Of a stretch of DNA of 64,000 nt, positions 26,209 to 34,806 are shown in pieces. The DNA comes from a virus: positions 57,873 to 121,872 of the IMG/VR virus record IMGVR_UViG_3300046318_000188. One strand, given 5' to 3'. The position numbers and the translations under genes were made by a program. The notes under the pieces were generated by a model that saw only the letters and a program-made list of their open reading frames with translations, was not told the origin of the DNA and searched no databases. Every line of letters starts with the position of its first letter. The stretch's first letter is position 1.

Positions 26209-26577
26209 ATGACTAAACATAAAACTGAATCTTTATATTCAAATGATTGGGTTTCAAGAAATTGGCGTCCATATATGGCTTGGGCTTTCTTGGCCATATG
26301 TCTATTTGATTTTATAATTGCACCAGTTGGTTGGACAATATTACAAGGTGAATATTCTGGCCATGTGTATACACAATGGGAACCAATGACACTTAGGGGT
26401 GGTGGATTATTTTATTTGGCTATGGGTGCAATACTAGGAATCTCATCTTATGGTAGAACAAAAGAAAAGATTGCTACTTTGGGATTTGGTGTTGGGATGG
26501 AAGGTGGATTTTCAGGCGGTAGTAGATTAGAAGAAAATACTACTGAAATACAAACAATACCAACGAGAAATCGTTAA
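26209..26577 (+). CDS. Holin (three-TM GTA-type)
   Basis: This 122-residue protein starts directly after the endolysin stop. It has SRNWRPYMAWAFLAICLFDF followed by a second and a third hydrophobic segment (TLRGGGLFYLAMGAILGISS) and a polar tail. The WRPYMAW lead-in is characteristic of the 3TM holin family first noted in gene-transfer-agent release cassettes. It should form the inner-membrane hole that lets the endolysin out. Confidence 0.8.
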   Translation: MTKHKTESLYSNDWVSRNWRPYMAWAFLAICLFDFIIAPVGWTILQGEYSGHVYTQWEPMTLRGGGLFYLAMGAILGISSYGRTKEKIATLGFGVGMEGGFSGGSRLEENTTEIQTIPTRNR

Positions 26578-26583
26578 TAATTT

Positions 26584-26591
26584 CATAAATA
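26584..26591 (+). promoter_or_regulatory. T4-type late promoter CATAAATA
   Basis: CATAAATA, one mismatch from the late consensus, lies seven bases after the holin stop and 13 bases before the next ATG. The short leader makes the assignment less certain than at 15477. Confidence 0.55.
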
Positions 26592-26604
26592 AAAGAGAAT
26601 AGTA

Positions 26605-27027
26605 ATGACTGACGATGTTACAGAACTAAAAGTGGATGTTGGGGTTTTAAAGACACAAGTTGTTACTTTGACCTCTCTTTGCCAAAAAATGGATCAGGTG
26701 ATTGAAAAACTTGTTATGCAACAAGAACGATACGCCACACAAATCTACAAAGAGATAGAACAAAAAAGAATGGAAAAGAATGCCGAAATTAAAGACATTC
26801 ACGACCGCATCGATACTGTAATTGACAAAGTTCAAATTACCGAATTACGCATTATGGAAGAAATCAAAGAACTTAGAGCTGAGATTGCTGAAAATAACAA
26901 GTCTGAGAAGGATTCTCTAGATAAGATTAACCAATATAAGTGGATGCTTGCCGGTGGTATTATTGTACTTTCATGGTTGATTTCTCACGTCAATACTGAT
27001 ACAATAACCAAGTTACTGCATGGTTAA
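26605..27027 (+). CDS. Coiled-coil protein with C-terminal membrane anchor
   Basis: This 140-residue protein has a long heptad-rich helix (residues about 5-110) and a hydrophobic C-terminal segment (YKWMLAGGIIVLSWLIS). This resembles XhlA-like proteins that accompany holins in lysis cassettes. It could also be a tail or baseplate helper. Its place directly after holin and endolysin favours a lysis role. Confidence 0.65.
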   Translation: MTDDVTELKVDVGVLKTQVVTLTSLCQKMDQVIEKLVMQQERYATQIYKEIEQKRMEKNAEIKDIHDRIDTVIDKVQITELRIMEEIKELRAEIAENNKSEKDSLDKINQYKWMLAGGIIVLSWLISHVNTDTITKLLHG

Positions 27028-27062
27028 TTAGTTTTTTAATTTTTGATTGGTATTATAATATT

Positions 27063-28076
27063 ATGAGTGTTTTTATTGACAGGTCTTTCCTGTTACAAGT
27101 TTCGCCTAAATTACAAAGGTTTGCTCGAAAGAAAGATGACCTTTATAATTTTCGGTGTCCGCTCTGTGGCGACTCACAGAAAAATAAAACGAAGTCCCGT
27201 GGTTATATCTTTCGCAAGAAGAATGACTACTTTTATATGTGCCATAACTGTGGCATATCCACAACTTTCTATAATTTCTTAAAACAAGTGGATCCAAACT
27301 TGTTAAAAGAGTATCAACTTGAAAGATATAAAAATGGTGAAACGGGGAATAACAATTATCCGAAGCCCGATTTTGAGGAATTCAAAACGGAGAAACCAAT
27401 CTTCAAAAAGTCATTGGACCTTCCATCAATCGACTCGTTACCAGAGGGGCATTTCGCTAAGAGCTATGTCGAACAGAGGAAGATTCCGGAGAACCTTTAT
27501 ACAGAACTATACTATGCGGAAGATTTCGCAGCGTTCATACAGAGATTGGGTATTGAAAAAGAAGGACTCCATAAGGATGATAAGAGGTTGGTTATACCGT
27601 TCTATGATGCAGAAAAGAATCTCATGGCTGTGCAAGGGCGCTCTTTGGGTGAATCGAAACTACGATATATCACATTAAAGTTACATGACGATAATAAAAA
27701 AGTTTATGGTCTTGACAGGATAGATACGGATAAGTTAGTATATGTTGTAGAAGGTCCTATTGATTCAATGTTTATTGATAATTGTGTGGCGACAGCAGAC
27801 AGTAACCTAGAATCAATTACCAACGTATTGGACAAGTCCAAGGTGGTTTTAATCTTTGACAACGAGCCTCGTAACAAAGAGATTTGTAACAAGTTGGAAC
27901 ACGCAATAGATAATCATTTTAATGTGGTTATTTGGCCTGAAATGGTGGATTCAAAAGACGTTAATGATATGATTCTTGATGGTTTTTCACCAGATGAAAT
28001 CCAAGAATTTATAGATAAAAATACCTTCTTGAATTTGAGAGCTAAAATGGAATTTGTGAATTGGAAAAAAATATAA
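27063..28076 (+). CDS. 61: DNA primase (T4 gp61-like)
   Basis: This 337-residue primase makes RNA primers for lagging-strand synthesis with the gp41 helicase encoded at 5.0 kb. The N-terminal zinc ribbon uses C32, C35, C60 and C63 (RCPLCGDS and MCHNCG). The Toprim domain has VYVVEGPIDSMFIDN with the catalytic Glu, and later VVLIFDNEPRNKE with the Asp-rich metal site. It follows a 35-bp gap with an AT-rich TATAAT at 27054, but I saw no good -35 for it. Confidence 0.93.
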   Translation: MSVFIDRSFLLQVSPKLQRFARKKDDLYNFRCPLCGDSQKNKTKSRGYIFRKKNDYFYMCHNCGISTTFYNFLKQVDPNLLKEYQLERYKNGETGNNNYPKPDFEEFKTEKPIFKKSLDLPSIDSLPEGHFAKSYVEQRKIPENLYTELYYAEDFAAFIQRLGIEKEGLHKDDKRLVIPFYDAEKNLMAVQGRSLGESKLRYITLKLHDDNKKVYGLDRIDTDKLVYVVEGPIDSMFIDNCVATADSNLESITNVLDKSKVVLIFDNEPRNKEICNKLEHAIDNHFNVVIWPEMVDSKDVNDMILDGFSPDEIQEFIDKNTFLNLRAKMEFVNWKKI

Positions 28077-28077
28077 T

Positions 28078-28728
28078 ATGAAGGTAGAATTAGTATCATA
28101 CAGTCAGTCGGAATCTTATTTCGCTGAGAACATGACAGAATTGATTGCGTTCTGTGCAAGAGTATCAAATCCAGGCAATCAGACGAACCACGAAACGAGC
28201 GAGAAGTTAATTCGTTACCTCATTAAGAACCAACATTGGTCACCACTTGAAATGGTGAGCATTTGTTTAGAAATCGAAACTACTAGAGATATTGCACGAC
28301 AAATATTAAGACATCGTTCCTTTTCATTCCAAGAATTCTCACAAAGATATGCGGTAGCAGATTTGGGTATCGAATTCAAAGAAGCAAGGTTACAAGATAC
28401 CAAAAATCGTCAGAACAGTATTGAAGTTGATGATATCAAGTTACAAACGAATTGGGAAACACAACAAGATTATGTAGCACATGCAGCACAAAAAGCATAT
28501 CGTTGGGCTATTGAAAACGGTATTGCAAAAGAACAAGCTAGAGCAGTATTGCCTGAAGGTATGACAGTATCAAAGATGTATATGAATGGAACTCTGCGGT
28601 CTTGGGTTCACTATATACAGCTCCGTAGTGAGAAAGGAACTCAAAAAGAACATCGAGAAATTGCTCTTGCCTGCGCTAAAGCGATTGAACCAATCTTCCC
28701 GATGATTACAGAATTTGTATCAAAATAA
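28078..28728 (+). CDS. thyX: Flavin-dependent thymidylate synthase ThyX
   Basis: This 216-residue enzyme makes dTMP from dUMP using methylenetetrahydrofolate and FAD. The ThyX motif RHRxxSxxExSxRY is seen as RHRSFSFQEFSQRY, starting at R78. A second conserved block is ARAVLPEGMTVSKMYMNGTL, holding dUMP-binding residues. It lies two bases after the primase and upstream of ribonucleotide reductase, forming a nucleotide-supply group. Confidence 0.95.
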   Translation: MKVELVSYSQSESYFAENMTELIAFCARVSNPGNQTNHETSEKLIRYLIKNQHWSPLEMVSICLEIETTRDIARQILRHRSFSFQEFSQRYAVADLGIEFKEARLQDTKNRQNSIEVDDIKLQTNWETQQDYVAHAAQKAYRWAIENGIAKEQARAVLPEGMTVSKMYMNGTLRSWVHYIQLRSEKGTQKEHREIALACAKAIEPIFPMITEFVSK

Positions 28729-28756
28729 TAATAACTATAACAACAAGGCATAATAT

Positions 28757-30559
28757 ATGGAATACCTCGGCATCAATATTGATTTGGAAAGAGATAAACT
28801 TTTTGATGAACTCGGCATTAAGCGATTACAAGAATCGTATATGAAAGAAGATGAAACATCCCCACAACACAGATTTGCATTTGTATCAAAATCATTCGGA
28901 ACTAATCAAGAACATGCACAAAGATTATATGAATACAGCAGTAAGCATTGGCTCTCTTATTCTACTCCCATTCTTTCTTTTGGTCGCTCTAAGCGTGGTA
29001 TGCCTATATCATGCTTCCTTAATTATATTGAAGATACTGCGGAAGGATTAGTTGATAATCTCTCAGAAACTAATTGGCTTTCTATGCTTGGGGGTGGTGT
29101 TGGTATTGGTTTTGGTATTCGTTCAGCAGATGATAAATCTACTGGTGTTATGCCTCACCTCAAAATCTATGATGCAAGTTCTTTGGCATATCGCCAAGGT
29201 CGTACTCGCAGGGGTAGTTATGCTGCTTATCTCGATATTTCTCATCCAGATATTATTGGTTTCTTAGAAATGCGTAAACCAACTGGTGATCCAAACCAGC
29301 GGTGTTTAAATCTTCATCATGGTATTAATATCACAGATGACTTCATGCACATCATTGAACAGTCAATGTTGAATCCTGATTTTGATGATTCTTGGAATCT
29401 AGTTGACCCAGCATCCAAAGAAATTCGTGAAACCGTATCTGCCAAAATGTTATGGCAGATGATTTTAGAATTGCGTATGCATACTGGTGAACCCTACATC
29501 CATTACATTGATACAAGTAATCGTGAACTACCATCTTTCTTAAAAGAAAAGGGATTAAAGGTTCACCAATCGAATCTTTGTTCTGAAATTATTTTGCCTA
29601 CAAATGAACAAAGAACAGCAGTATGTTGTTTGTCCAGTTTAAATTTGGAGACTTATGATGAGTGGAAGAATGAGCCATTATTTCTTAAAGACGTTGCCGA
29701 AATGCTTGATAATGTCCTCAATTATTTCATTGCTAATGCTCCTGATGCTATTGCTCGTGCAAAGTATAGTGCCGAAAGAGAACGTTCTATTGGTATCGGT
29801 GCTCTTGGGTTCCATGCTTATTTGCAACGCAACGGTATTGCTTGGGAAGGTGTTATGGCCAAAGTTGCCAATAACAGAATCTTTAAATCAATCAGGGAGG
29901 GCCTAGATGTTGCAAATATTCAATTGGGTACCGAAAGGGGTGAAGCGCCTGATGCGGCCGGTACTGGTCGTAGGTTTAGTCATCTTATGGCTATCGCTCC
30001 CAATGCTTCTTCTTCCATTATCATGGGGAATACTTCTCCTTCTGTTGAACCTTATCGTGCCAATGCTTATCGCCAGGATACTTTATCAGGCTCTTTCTTA
30101 AATAAGAACCGTTGGTTGGATGCCGTTATTCAAAATCATTTAACCAATGAATTGAATGAAATCAATTCTGATGAGTATAATGATATCTGGTCTTCCATTA
30201 TTGCTAATGATGGTTCATGCCAACATTTGGATATTCTTACTCAAGCAGAAAAAGATGTATTCAAAACATCTATGGAGATTGACCAACGTTGGGTAATTGA
30301 ATTGGCTTCAGATAGACAAGCGTATATCGACCAAGCACAATCACTCAATCTATTCTTTAGACCAGATGCACACATTAAGTATATTCACGCCATTCATTTT
30401 ATGGCATGGAAAAAAGGACTGAAAACACTTTACTATTGCCGTTCTGAAAAGATTGGTAAGGCAGATAAAGTATCTAAGAAGATTGAAAGAAATGTTATCA
30501 AAGAACTGGACATGACACAGATTGCTCAAGGTAACGATTGTATTGCTTGTGAAGGTTAA
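28757..30559 (+). CDS. nrdA: Ribonucleotide reductase class I large subunit NrdA
   Basis: This 600-residue protein reduces ribonucleotides to deoxyribonucleotides for phage DNA synthesis. Key elements: SCFLNYIED holds the first active-site Cys, [18 protein letters not shown] holds the N-x-C-x-E radical-site triad and is followed by CLSSLN, and the C-terminus ends with CIACEG, the shuttle CxxC. No N-terminal ATP-cone is present, so allosteric activity control by ATP/dATP is probably absent. It is followed by an iron-sulfur carrier gene and then nrdB. Confidence 0.96.
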   Translation: MEYLGINIDLERDKLFDELGIKRLQESYMKEDETSPQHRFAFVSKSFGTNQEHAQRLYEYSSKHWLSYSTPILSFGRSKRGMPISCFLNYIEDTAEGLVDNLSETNWLSMLGGGVGIGFGIRSADDKSTGVMPHLKIYDASSLAYRQGRTRRGSYAAYLDISHPDIIGFLEMRKPTGDPNQRCLNLHHGINITDDFMHIIEQSMLNPDFDDSWNLVDPASKEIRETVSAKMLWQMILELRMHTGEPYIHYIDTSNRELPSFLKEKGLKVHQSNLCSEIILPTNEQRTAVCCLSSLNLETYDEWKNEPLFLKDVAEMLDNVLNYFIANAPDAIARAKYSAERERSIGIGALGFHAYLQRNGIAWEGVMAKVANNRIFKSIREGLDVANIQLGTERGEAPDAAGTGRRFSHLMAIAPNASSSIIMGNTSPSVEPYRANAYRQDTLSGSFLNKNRWLDAVIQNHLTNELNEINSDEYNDIWSSIIANDGSCQHLDILTQAEKDVFKTSMEIDQRWVIELASDRQAYIDQAQSLNLFFRPDAHIKYIHAIHFMAWKKGLKTLYYCRSEKIGKADKVSKKIERNVIKELDMTQIAQGNDCIACEG

Positions 30560-30560
30560 A

Positions 30561-30887
30561 ATGGTTAAAGTAACCGACAATGCCTTCAGTAAAATTAGAG
30601 ATTTAATTGTTGAAGAACCAAATAATCATAATTTAGCATTAAGAATGTCAGTAAAAGGTGGAGGGTGCTCAGGTTTTCAATATGAATTCACCTTTGATGA
30701 CAAACAAGAAGAAGATGATTTTGTGATTGAAAAGGATTCCATTAAAGTGTTTGTTGATTCAATGTCAGCTCAATATTTAATGGAGGCCACTTTGGACTAT
30801 AAAGAAGAAAAATTCAATTCACAATTCGTTATAACAAATCCAGAAGTTAAAGGTACCTGCGGATGCGGTTCCTCATTTAGTGTATAG
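30561..30887 (+). CDS. A-type iron-sulfur cluster carrier (HesB/IscA-like)
   Basis: This 108-residue protein has the three A-type cysteines: C36 in GGGCSGFQY and C100/C102 in GTCGCGSSF. Such proteins bind Fe-S clusters or iron and hand them to target enzymes. I start it at the ATG one base after the nrdA stop; an upstream in-frame start lies inside nrdA. Its position between nrdA and nrdB suggests supply of iron for the NrdB cofactor or an Fe-S enzyme. That link is inferred. Confidence 0.9.
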   Translation: MVKVTDNAFSKIRDLIVEEPNNHNLALRMSVKGGGCSGFQYEFTFDDKQEEDDFVIEKDSIKVFVDSMSAQYLMEATLDYKEEKFNSQFVITNPEVKGTCGCGSSFSV

Positions 30888-30895
30888 AGAGAAGA

Positions 30896-31882
30896 ATGAT
30901 TAAGAAAACAGAAACAAGGATGACCGATGAACGGACATATTTTAAACCTTTTAATTATCCTTGGGCTTATGATGCATGGCTTAAGCATGAGCAATCACAT
31001 TGGTTACATACTGAAGTGCCAATGCTCGAGGATGTTAAAGATTGGAAAAAGAAACTTAGTAAAGAAGAAAAACAATTTCTCACACACATTTTTAGATTCT
31101 TCACCCAAGGAGATATTGATGTTGCTGGTGGTTATGTTAACAATTATCTTCCTTATTTCCCTCAACCCGAAATACGCATGATGCTTCTTGGTTTCGCTGC
31201 CAGAGAAGCCTTACACGTTGCTGCTTACTCACACCTTATTGAAACACTTGGTCTACCTGAAACCATGTATAATGAGTTCATGCAGTATCAGGAGATGAAG
31301 GAGAAACACGATTACATTTTAAATATCTCTGGTCAAAATACTACCAAAGAAAATACAGCGACACATATTGCAGTATTCTCCGCATTTACTGAAGGTATGC
31401 AGTTGTTCTCATCATTTATCATGTTGTTGAACTTCCCAAGACACGGTAAGATGAAGGGTATGGGTCAGATTGTAACTTGGTCAATTGTTGATGAAACTCA
31501 ACATACCGAGAATATGATTAAATTATTCAGAACATACATAGAAGAAAATCGTGAGATTTGGAATGATGAACTCAAAGGTCGTTTATATACGATTGCTGAG
31601 AAGATGGTAGAATTGGAAGATAAGTTTATTGACCTGGCTTTCGCTATGGGCGCCATGGAAGATTTATCTGCTGAAGATGTTAAGAAGTATATTCGTTATA
31701 TTGCGGACCGTAGATTGATTTCTTTAGGACTCAAAGGTCAGTTTAAAGTGAAACGTAATCCTTTACCATGGGTAGAGGAAATGATTAACGCACCAACACA
31801 CACAAACTTCTTTGAGAATAGAGCAACCGATTATGCAAAAGGTGCCTTGTCTGGAGATTGGGGTGATGTATGGGCCAAATAA
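30896..31882 (+). CDS. nrdB: Ribonucleotide reductase class I small subunit NrdB
   Basis: This 328-residue ferritin-like protein carries the radical cofactor for NrdA. The first helix pair has FFTQGDIDVAGGYV; the metal-binding helix reads REALHVAAYSH, an ExxHxxxY arrangement in which Y is the expected radical tyrosine; the second metal site is FTEGMQLFSSF and VDETQHTEN (E, E, H). The C-terminus with the NrdA-docking tail is short. A second in-frame ATG lies at 30920 (MTDERTYFK), so the true start could be eight codons later. Confidence 0.95.
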   Translation: MIKKTETRMTDERTYFKPFNYPWAYDAWLKHEQSHWLHTEVPMLEDVKDWKKKLSKEEKQFLTHIFRFFTQGDIDVAGGYVNNYLPYFPQPEIRMMLLGFAAREALHVAAYSHLIETLGLPETMYNEFMQYQEMKEKHDYILNISGQNTTKENTATHIAVFSAFTEGMQLFSSFIMLLNFPRHGKMKGMGQIVTWSIVDETQHTENMIKLFRTYIEENREIWNDELKGRLYTIAEKMVELEDKFIDLAFAMGAMEDLSAEDVKKYIRYIADRRLISLGLKGQFKVKRNPLPWVEEMINAPTHTNFFENRATDYAKGALSGDWGDVWAK

Positions 31883-31891
31883 GGACTTACA

Positions 31892-32080
31892 ATGACACAA
31901 AAACAATTAACGGGAGAATGTTTAAGTTGTGAATCAACTTATTCAGTTGCATATATGGAAGAAATGGTTTCTCAAGACTTACCTGAACATTGCCCATTCT
32001 GTGGTGAACAAATCGAAGAATTATCCGAAGATTATGTGGAAGATGATGAAGATGATTTAGACACCGGAGAATGGGACTAA
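31892..32080 (+). CDS. Small zinc-ribbon protein
   Basis: This 62-residue acidic protein carries two CxxC pairs (CLSC in GECLSCES and CPFC in EHCPFCGEQ), a rubredoxin-like zinc ribbon, and ends in a run of Asp and Glu. It follows nrdB with a GGAC site. Small acidic zinc ribbons are common next to nucleotide metabolism genes in T4-like phages. Its stop overlaps the end of a minus-strand gene. Confidence 0.75.
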   Translation: MTQKQLTGECLSCESTYSVAYMEEMVSQDLPEHCPFCGEQIEELSEDYVEDDEDDLDTGEWD

Positions 32081-32442
32081 ACTTTAAGTTTACACTTATC
32101 TCCGTGCCACTTACCGTAATTTAGATAACCGATTGTTTTATCACAATGTGGACAAACCTTATCTAATTTACGGTTTTTATTCATTTTGGTAATCCAAGTT
32201 TGTTTCGTACCTCTATGTGAATCACCAATCTTTTTCCTAGTTTCTTCACTAGGATTATATTGTTTCATTCTGATAATGGTTTCTTCTGTATGTTTAAGTC
32301 CTAACCAAGTTCCTGGTATTTTTTCTTCAGCCAATTTAATTGGTTTATAACTTGTTGGTGTATATTTAATATCGAAGATTTTTGATATATTGGAATTGAA
32401 TCGTTCCCATTCTTCTTGGGATTCAAACAGATAAATACTCAT
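32077..32442 (-). CDS. Homing-endonuclease-like NUMOD3 and zinc-motif protein
   Basis: This is one of two credible minus-strand genes. From the ATG at 32442, preceded by AAGGA, it encodes 121 residues. The middle has GLKHTEETIIRMKQ followed by SEETRKKIGDSHRG, two NUMOD3-type DNA-binding repeats. The C-terminus is CPHCDKTIGYLNYGKWHGDK then C, a zinc motif like the one ending the GIY-YIG protein at 53.0 kb (NISRYHNDKC). No GIY-YIG or HNH core is visible in the first 55 residues, so it may be a truncated or divergent endonuclease. A longer frame upstream would start within the promoter. Confidence 0.7.
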   Translation of the reverse strand: MSIYLFESQEEWERFNSNISKIFDIKYTPTSYKPIKLAEEKIPGTWLGLKHTEETIIRMKQYNPSEETRKKIGDSHRGTKQTWITKMNKNRKLDKVCPHCDKTIGYLNYGKWHGDKCKLKV

Positions 32443-32500
32443 GCTGACACGGTCCTTTCGTATTAGAGTATGTGCGGATGCCAGTCCGGCGACATACAAC

Positions 32501-32508
32501 TATTTATA
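32501..32508 (-). promoter_or_regulatory. Minus-strand T4-type late promoter TATAAATA
   Basis: Read on the minus strand, these bases are a perfect TATAAATA, 58 bp before the ATG of the minus-strand endonuclease-like gene. They support independent late transcription of that gene against the direction of its neighbours. Confidence 0.75.
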
Positions 32509-32518
32509 AGAGAATAAT

Positions 32519-32755
32519 ATGCCGAAAACATTCAAACAATTTGTGGAAGCAATAAACAAAAACAACCTATTCCGTAAACTACAAAAAGATTTACCAAAAG
32601 TCAATGATCCTAAAAACAAAGACGCCAAACCAGTCAAATGGACTGGACCTGGCAAAGATGACTATGGTTACACGGGATATCAAGGTCATGGTATGCCGAC
32701 CGATAAGGCAGAACGAGCTCGTATCGCTGCTGATAAGAAGAAAAACAATAAGTAA
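32519..32755 (+). CDS. Small basic protein with capsid-targeting-like N-terminus
   Basis: This 78-residue protein begins MPKTFKQFVEA, again like the T4 capsid-targeting sequence with VE before A. The rest is very basic and Pro/Gly-rich (KPVKWTGPGKDDYGYTGYQG, then a Lys tail). It starts ten bases after the minus-strand late promoter. The stop overlaps the next ATG (TAATG). A packaged DNA-binding protein is possible. Confidence 0.65.
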   Translation: MPKTFKQFVEAINKNNLFRKLQKDLPKVNDPKNKDAKPVKWTGPGKDDYGYTGYQGHGMPTDKAERARIAADKKKNNK

Positions 32756-33195
32756 TGTATTGGCAACATGATGGTAAAGATTTTACTGAAGATTTGATTG
32801 GTAATAATTACGGGTTCGTGTATCAGATAACTAATCTGACGAATGGTAGAAAATACATAGGCAAGAAATTCTTTTATTCTGCCAAAACCAAACAAGTCAA
32901 AGGTAAGAAGAAGAAGATTAAGGTATTCAGCGATTGGCAAACTTACTATGGAAGTAGTGCCGAATTGGCTAAAGATGTGTTATCATTAGGGAATGAAAAC
33001 TTCACTAGAGAAATATTACATCTTTGCCAGTCAAAAGGTGAATGTGGTTATCTCGAAGCAAAAGAGCAATTTATTCGTGGTGTAATGGAATCGGAAGATT
33101 ACTATAACTCATGGATAATGGTAAGAGTAAGAAAATCACACATCAAGGACTATAATGCTAGACTACTTAAAGGTACTCCAGGACAAGGAGCATGA
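32755..33195 (+). CDS. GIY-YIG-like putative endonuclease
   Basis: This 146-residue protein has GFVYQITNLTNGRKYIGKKF near residue 20, the form of a GIY-YIG first motif (FVY...YIG). Then come WQTYYGSS, FTREILHLC and YLEAKEQF, with the Glu typical of the catalytic helix. The pattern is that of a short GIY-YIG protein found in many T4-like phages. It may be a Holliday-junction or repair nuclease rather than a mobile element, since it lacks a DNA-binding tail. Confidence 0.75.
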   Translation: MYWQHDGKDFTEDLIGNNYGFVYQITNLTNGRKYIGKKFFYSAKTKQVKGKKKKIKVFSDWQTYYGSSAELAKDVLSLGNENFTREILHLCQSKGECGYLEAKEQFIRGVMESEDYYNSWIMVRVRKSHIKDYNARLLKGTPGQGA

Positions 33196-33496
33196 CGCTT
33201 TCTTTTTCCTTCCGGGACCAAAAGAAGATACAATTCACCTAGAAGGTGCATCATATAAAGATGCGGGCGAAAACGTAGGACACTCAGCTATGGGTAACGC
33301 TTATCACGTTATTCTATTCAAAGAATCAGAAGATGGTGAGTTGGTAGATATTGATATGTTCGATGCCATTTTTATGGATCCATTGGAATATATGTCTGGT
33401 TTATTACCATTTGGTATTTTTGGTATCATGGCCCGTAAGACCACCACATCAAATAACTTCATCCAAAAAACATTTGACAAATTACAGAAAGCATGA
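33155..33496 (+). CDS. Conserved phage protein of unknown function
   Basis: This 113-residue acidic protein starts inside the previous gene (41-bp overlap) with AAGGA five bases before its ATG. It contains FFFLPGPKEDTIHLEG, an AYHVILFKESEDG strand pair and a hydrophobic YMSGLLPFGIFGIMARKT near the end. No family is recognised. Its last codons contain a perfect sigma70 promoter for the next gene. Confidence 0.7.
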   Translation: MLDYLKVLQDKEHDAFFFLPGPKEDTIHLEGASYKDAGENVGHSAMGNAYHVILFKESEDGELVDIDMFDAIFMDPLEYMSGLLPFGIFGIMARKTTTSNNFIQKTFDKLQKA

Positions 33497-33502
33497 TACA
33501 AT
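33474..33502 (+). promoter_or_regulatory. Sigma70 promoter TTGACA-17-TACAAT
   Basis: TTGACA at 33474-33479 and TACAAT at 33497-33502 with a 17-bp spacer form a near-consensus host promoter. It lies in the 3' end of the preceding gene and 34 bp before the RNase H start. It has no TGTTGT palindrome, unlike several promoters further on. Confidence 0.75.
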
Positions 33503-33535
33503 AGTATCTTAATTGGAAACTATTGAAAGTTTATT

Positions 33536-34378
33536 ATGGTATTAGTAGATTTAAATCAAGTATTACTCGCAGGTCTCATGGCGCAAATTGCCAATCAAAA
33601 AGGTAAATTAGATGAGGACCTAATTCGTCACATGATTCTCAATATTATACGAACCCATGCTCGAAATTTTAAAGAGTATGGTGAAATTGTATTGTGTTGT
33701 GATAATCGTAAATACTGGCGAAAAGATTATTTCCCATTCTATAAAGCTGGTCGTAAGAAAACCCGTGAAAAGTCCGATTTGGATTGGCATCTCATCTTTG
33801 ATATGTTGGCAAAGTTTAAAGTCGAACTCAAGGAAAACTTCCCTTACAAAGTGATTGATGTTGAGGGTGCCGAAGCTGACGATATTATTGGTACCTTGGT
33901 TCCACGATTTGCACCACATCAACCAATTTTGATTCTATCAAGTGATGGTGACTTCTTGCAATTGCAGAACTATGGTAAGAATGTAAAACAATATAATCCA
34001 TCACAGAAGAAATATATTGTATCTCCTAATCCAATTATGGATTTAAAAGAGAAGATTATTCGTGGTGATAAAGGTGATGGCATTCCAAACATCTTCTCAC
34101 CTGGTGATTGTTTTGTTCGTGACCTAAGGCAGAAACCAATCACCAAAGGTGTATTAGAGAAGTTGATGCGTGAGGCATATACTGACCAAGAAGAAACTAT
34201 CCAGGCCAATTGGATGCGTAATGCAACACTAATTGATTTGACTTTTATTCCGGTTGAGATTAAAGAGAAAATCATAAATACTTATGAAGAAACCGTTCCA
34301 GCAAAAAGGAACAAACTGCTGAATTATTTTATTGAGCATAAACTGAAGAACTTAATGGAAGTAATAGAGGATTTTTAA
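33536..34378 (+). CDS. rnh: RNase H / 5'-3' exonuclease (T4 Rnh-like)
   Basis: This 280-residue flap-nuclease-family protein removes RNA primers during lagging-strand synthesis. Metal-binding acids are seen in MVLVDLNQ, VLCCDNRKYWRKDYFPFYKA, DVEGAEADDIIGTL and LSSDGDFLQL, in the order of T4 RNase H. RGDKGDGIPN is the helix-hairpin-helix DNA-binding region. It complements the polymerase, primase and helicase found earlier in the window. Confidence 0.94.
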   Translation: MVLVDLNQVLLAGLMAQIANQKGKLDEDLIRHMILNIIRTHARNFKEYGEIVLCCDNRKYWRKDYFPFYKAGRKKTREKSDLDWHLIFDMLAKFKVELKENFPYKVIDVEGAEADDIIGTLVPRFAPHQPILILSSDGDFLQLQNYGKNVKQYNPSQKKYIVSPNPIMDLKEKIIRGDKGDGIPNIFSPGDCFVRDLRQKPITKGVLEKLMREAYTDQEETIQANWMRNATLIDLTFIPVEIKEKIINTYEETVPAKRNKLLNYFIEHKLKNLMEVIEDF

Positions 34379-34806
34379 TGAAAAACATTTATGAGATTTT
34401 TGATGAATTTGAAGAAGCTGGTAACAAAAAAGAAAGAATGTTAGTAATTGAAAAGAACTTATCAAAGGTTCTTGTTCAAGTATTAGAGTTGGCATTTCAT
34501 CCGAATCATCAATGGTTAATTAATGAAATGCCGGCCGATTATAGAATTGATGTTGGTAATAAAGTACCAGGTTTAGCTAACTGTAACTTAACAACAGAAA
34601 TTCGTAAGATGTACCTATTTCAAAAAGGTGACCAGTCGGCTGAAAAGTTATCTCAAGAAAAAAGACAACAATTATTATTGCAGTTATTGGAATCAATTGA
34701 ACCCCGTGAAGCAGAAGTAGTCATGGGAATTTTACAAAAAGACCTAGGCGTAAAAGGCTTAGATTATAAATTTGTTAAAGAGGCATTTCCAAACTTAATA
34801 CCATAA
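34378..34806 (+). CDS. Conserved T4-like phage protein of unknown function
   Basis: This 142-residue helical protein has MKNIYEIFDEFEEA at the N-terminus, then QVLELAFHPNHQWLINEMP and PREAEVVMGILQKD, ending in VKEAFPNLIP. I recognise this layout from proteins next to RNase H in cyanophage genomes, often labelled as a domain of unknown function. A role in DNA replication is suggested by position only. It starts at the last base of the RNase H stop. Confidence 0.8.
   Translation: MKNIYEIFDEFEEAGNKKERMLVIEKNLSKVLVQVLELAFHPNHQWLINEMPADYRIDVGNKVPGLANCNLTTEIRKMYLFQKGDQSAEKLSQEKRQQLLLQLLESIEPREAEVVMGILQKDLGVKGLDYKFVKEAFPNLIP

Noticed and set aside
27043-27059. TATAAT directly before the primase gene as a sigma70 promoter
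   Set aside because: No acceptable -35 was found at 16-18 bp; the local sequence is simply AT-rich.
34273-34280. CATAAATA inside the RNase H gene, a possible late promoter for the gene at 34378
   Set aside because: It is deep in coding sequence, 98 bp from the next start, and one such match is expected by chance in AT-rich DNA of this length.
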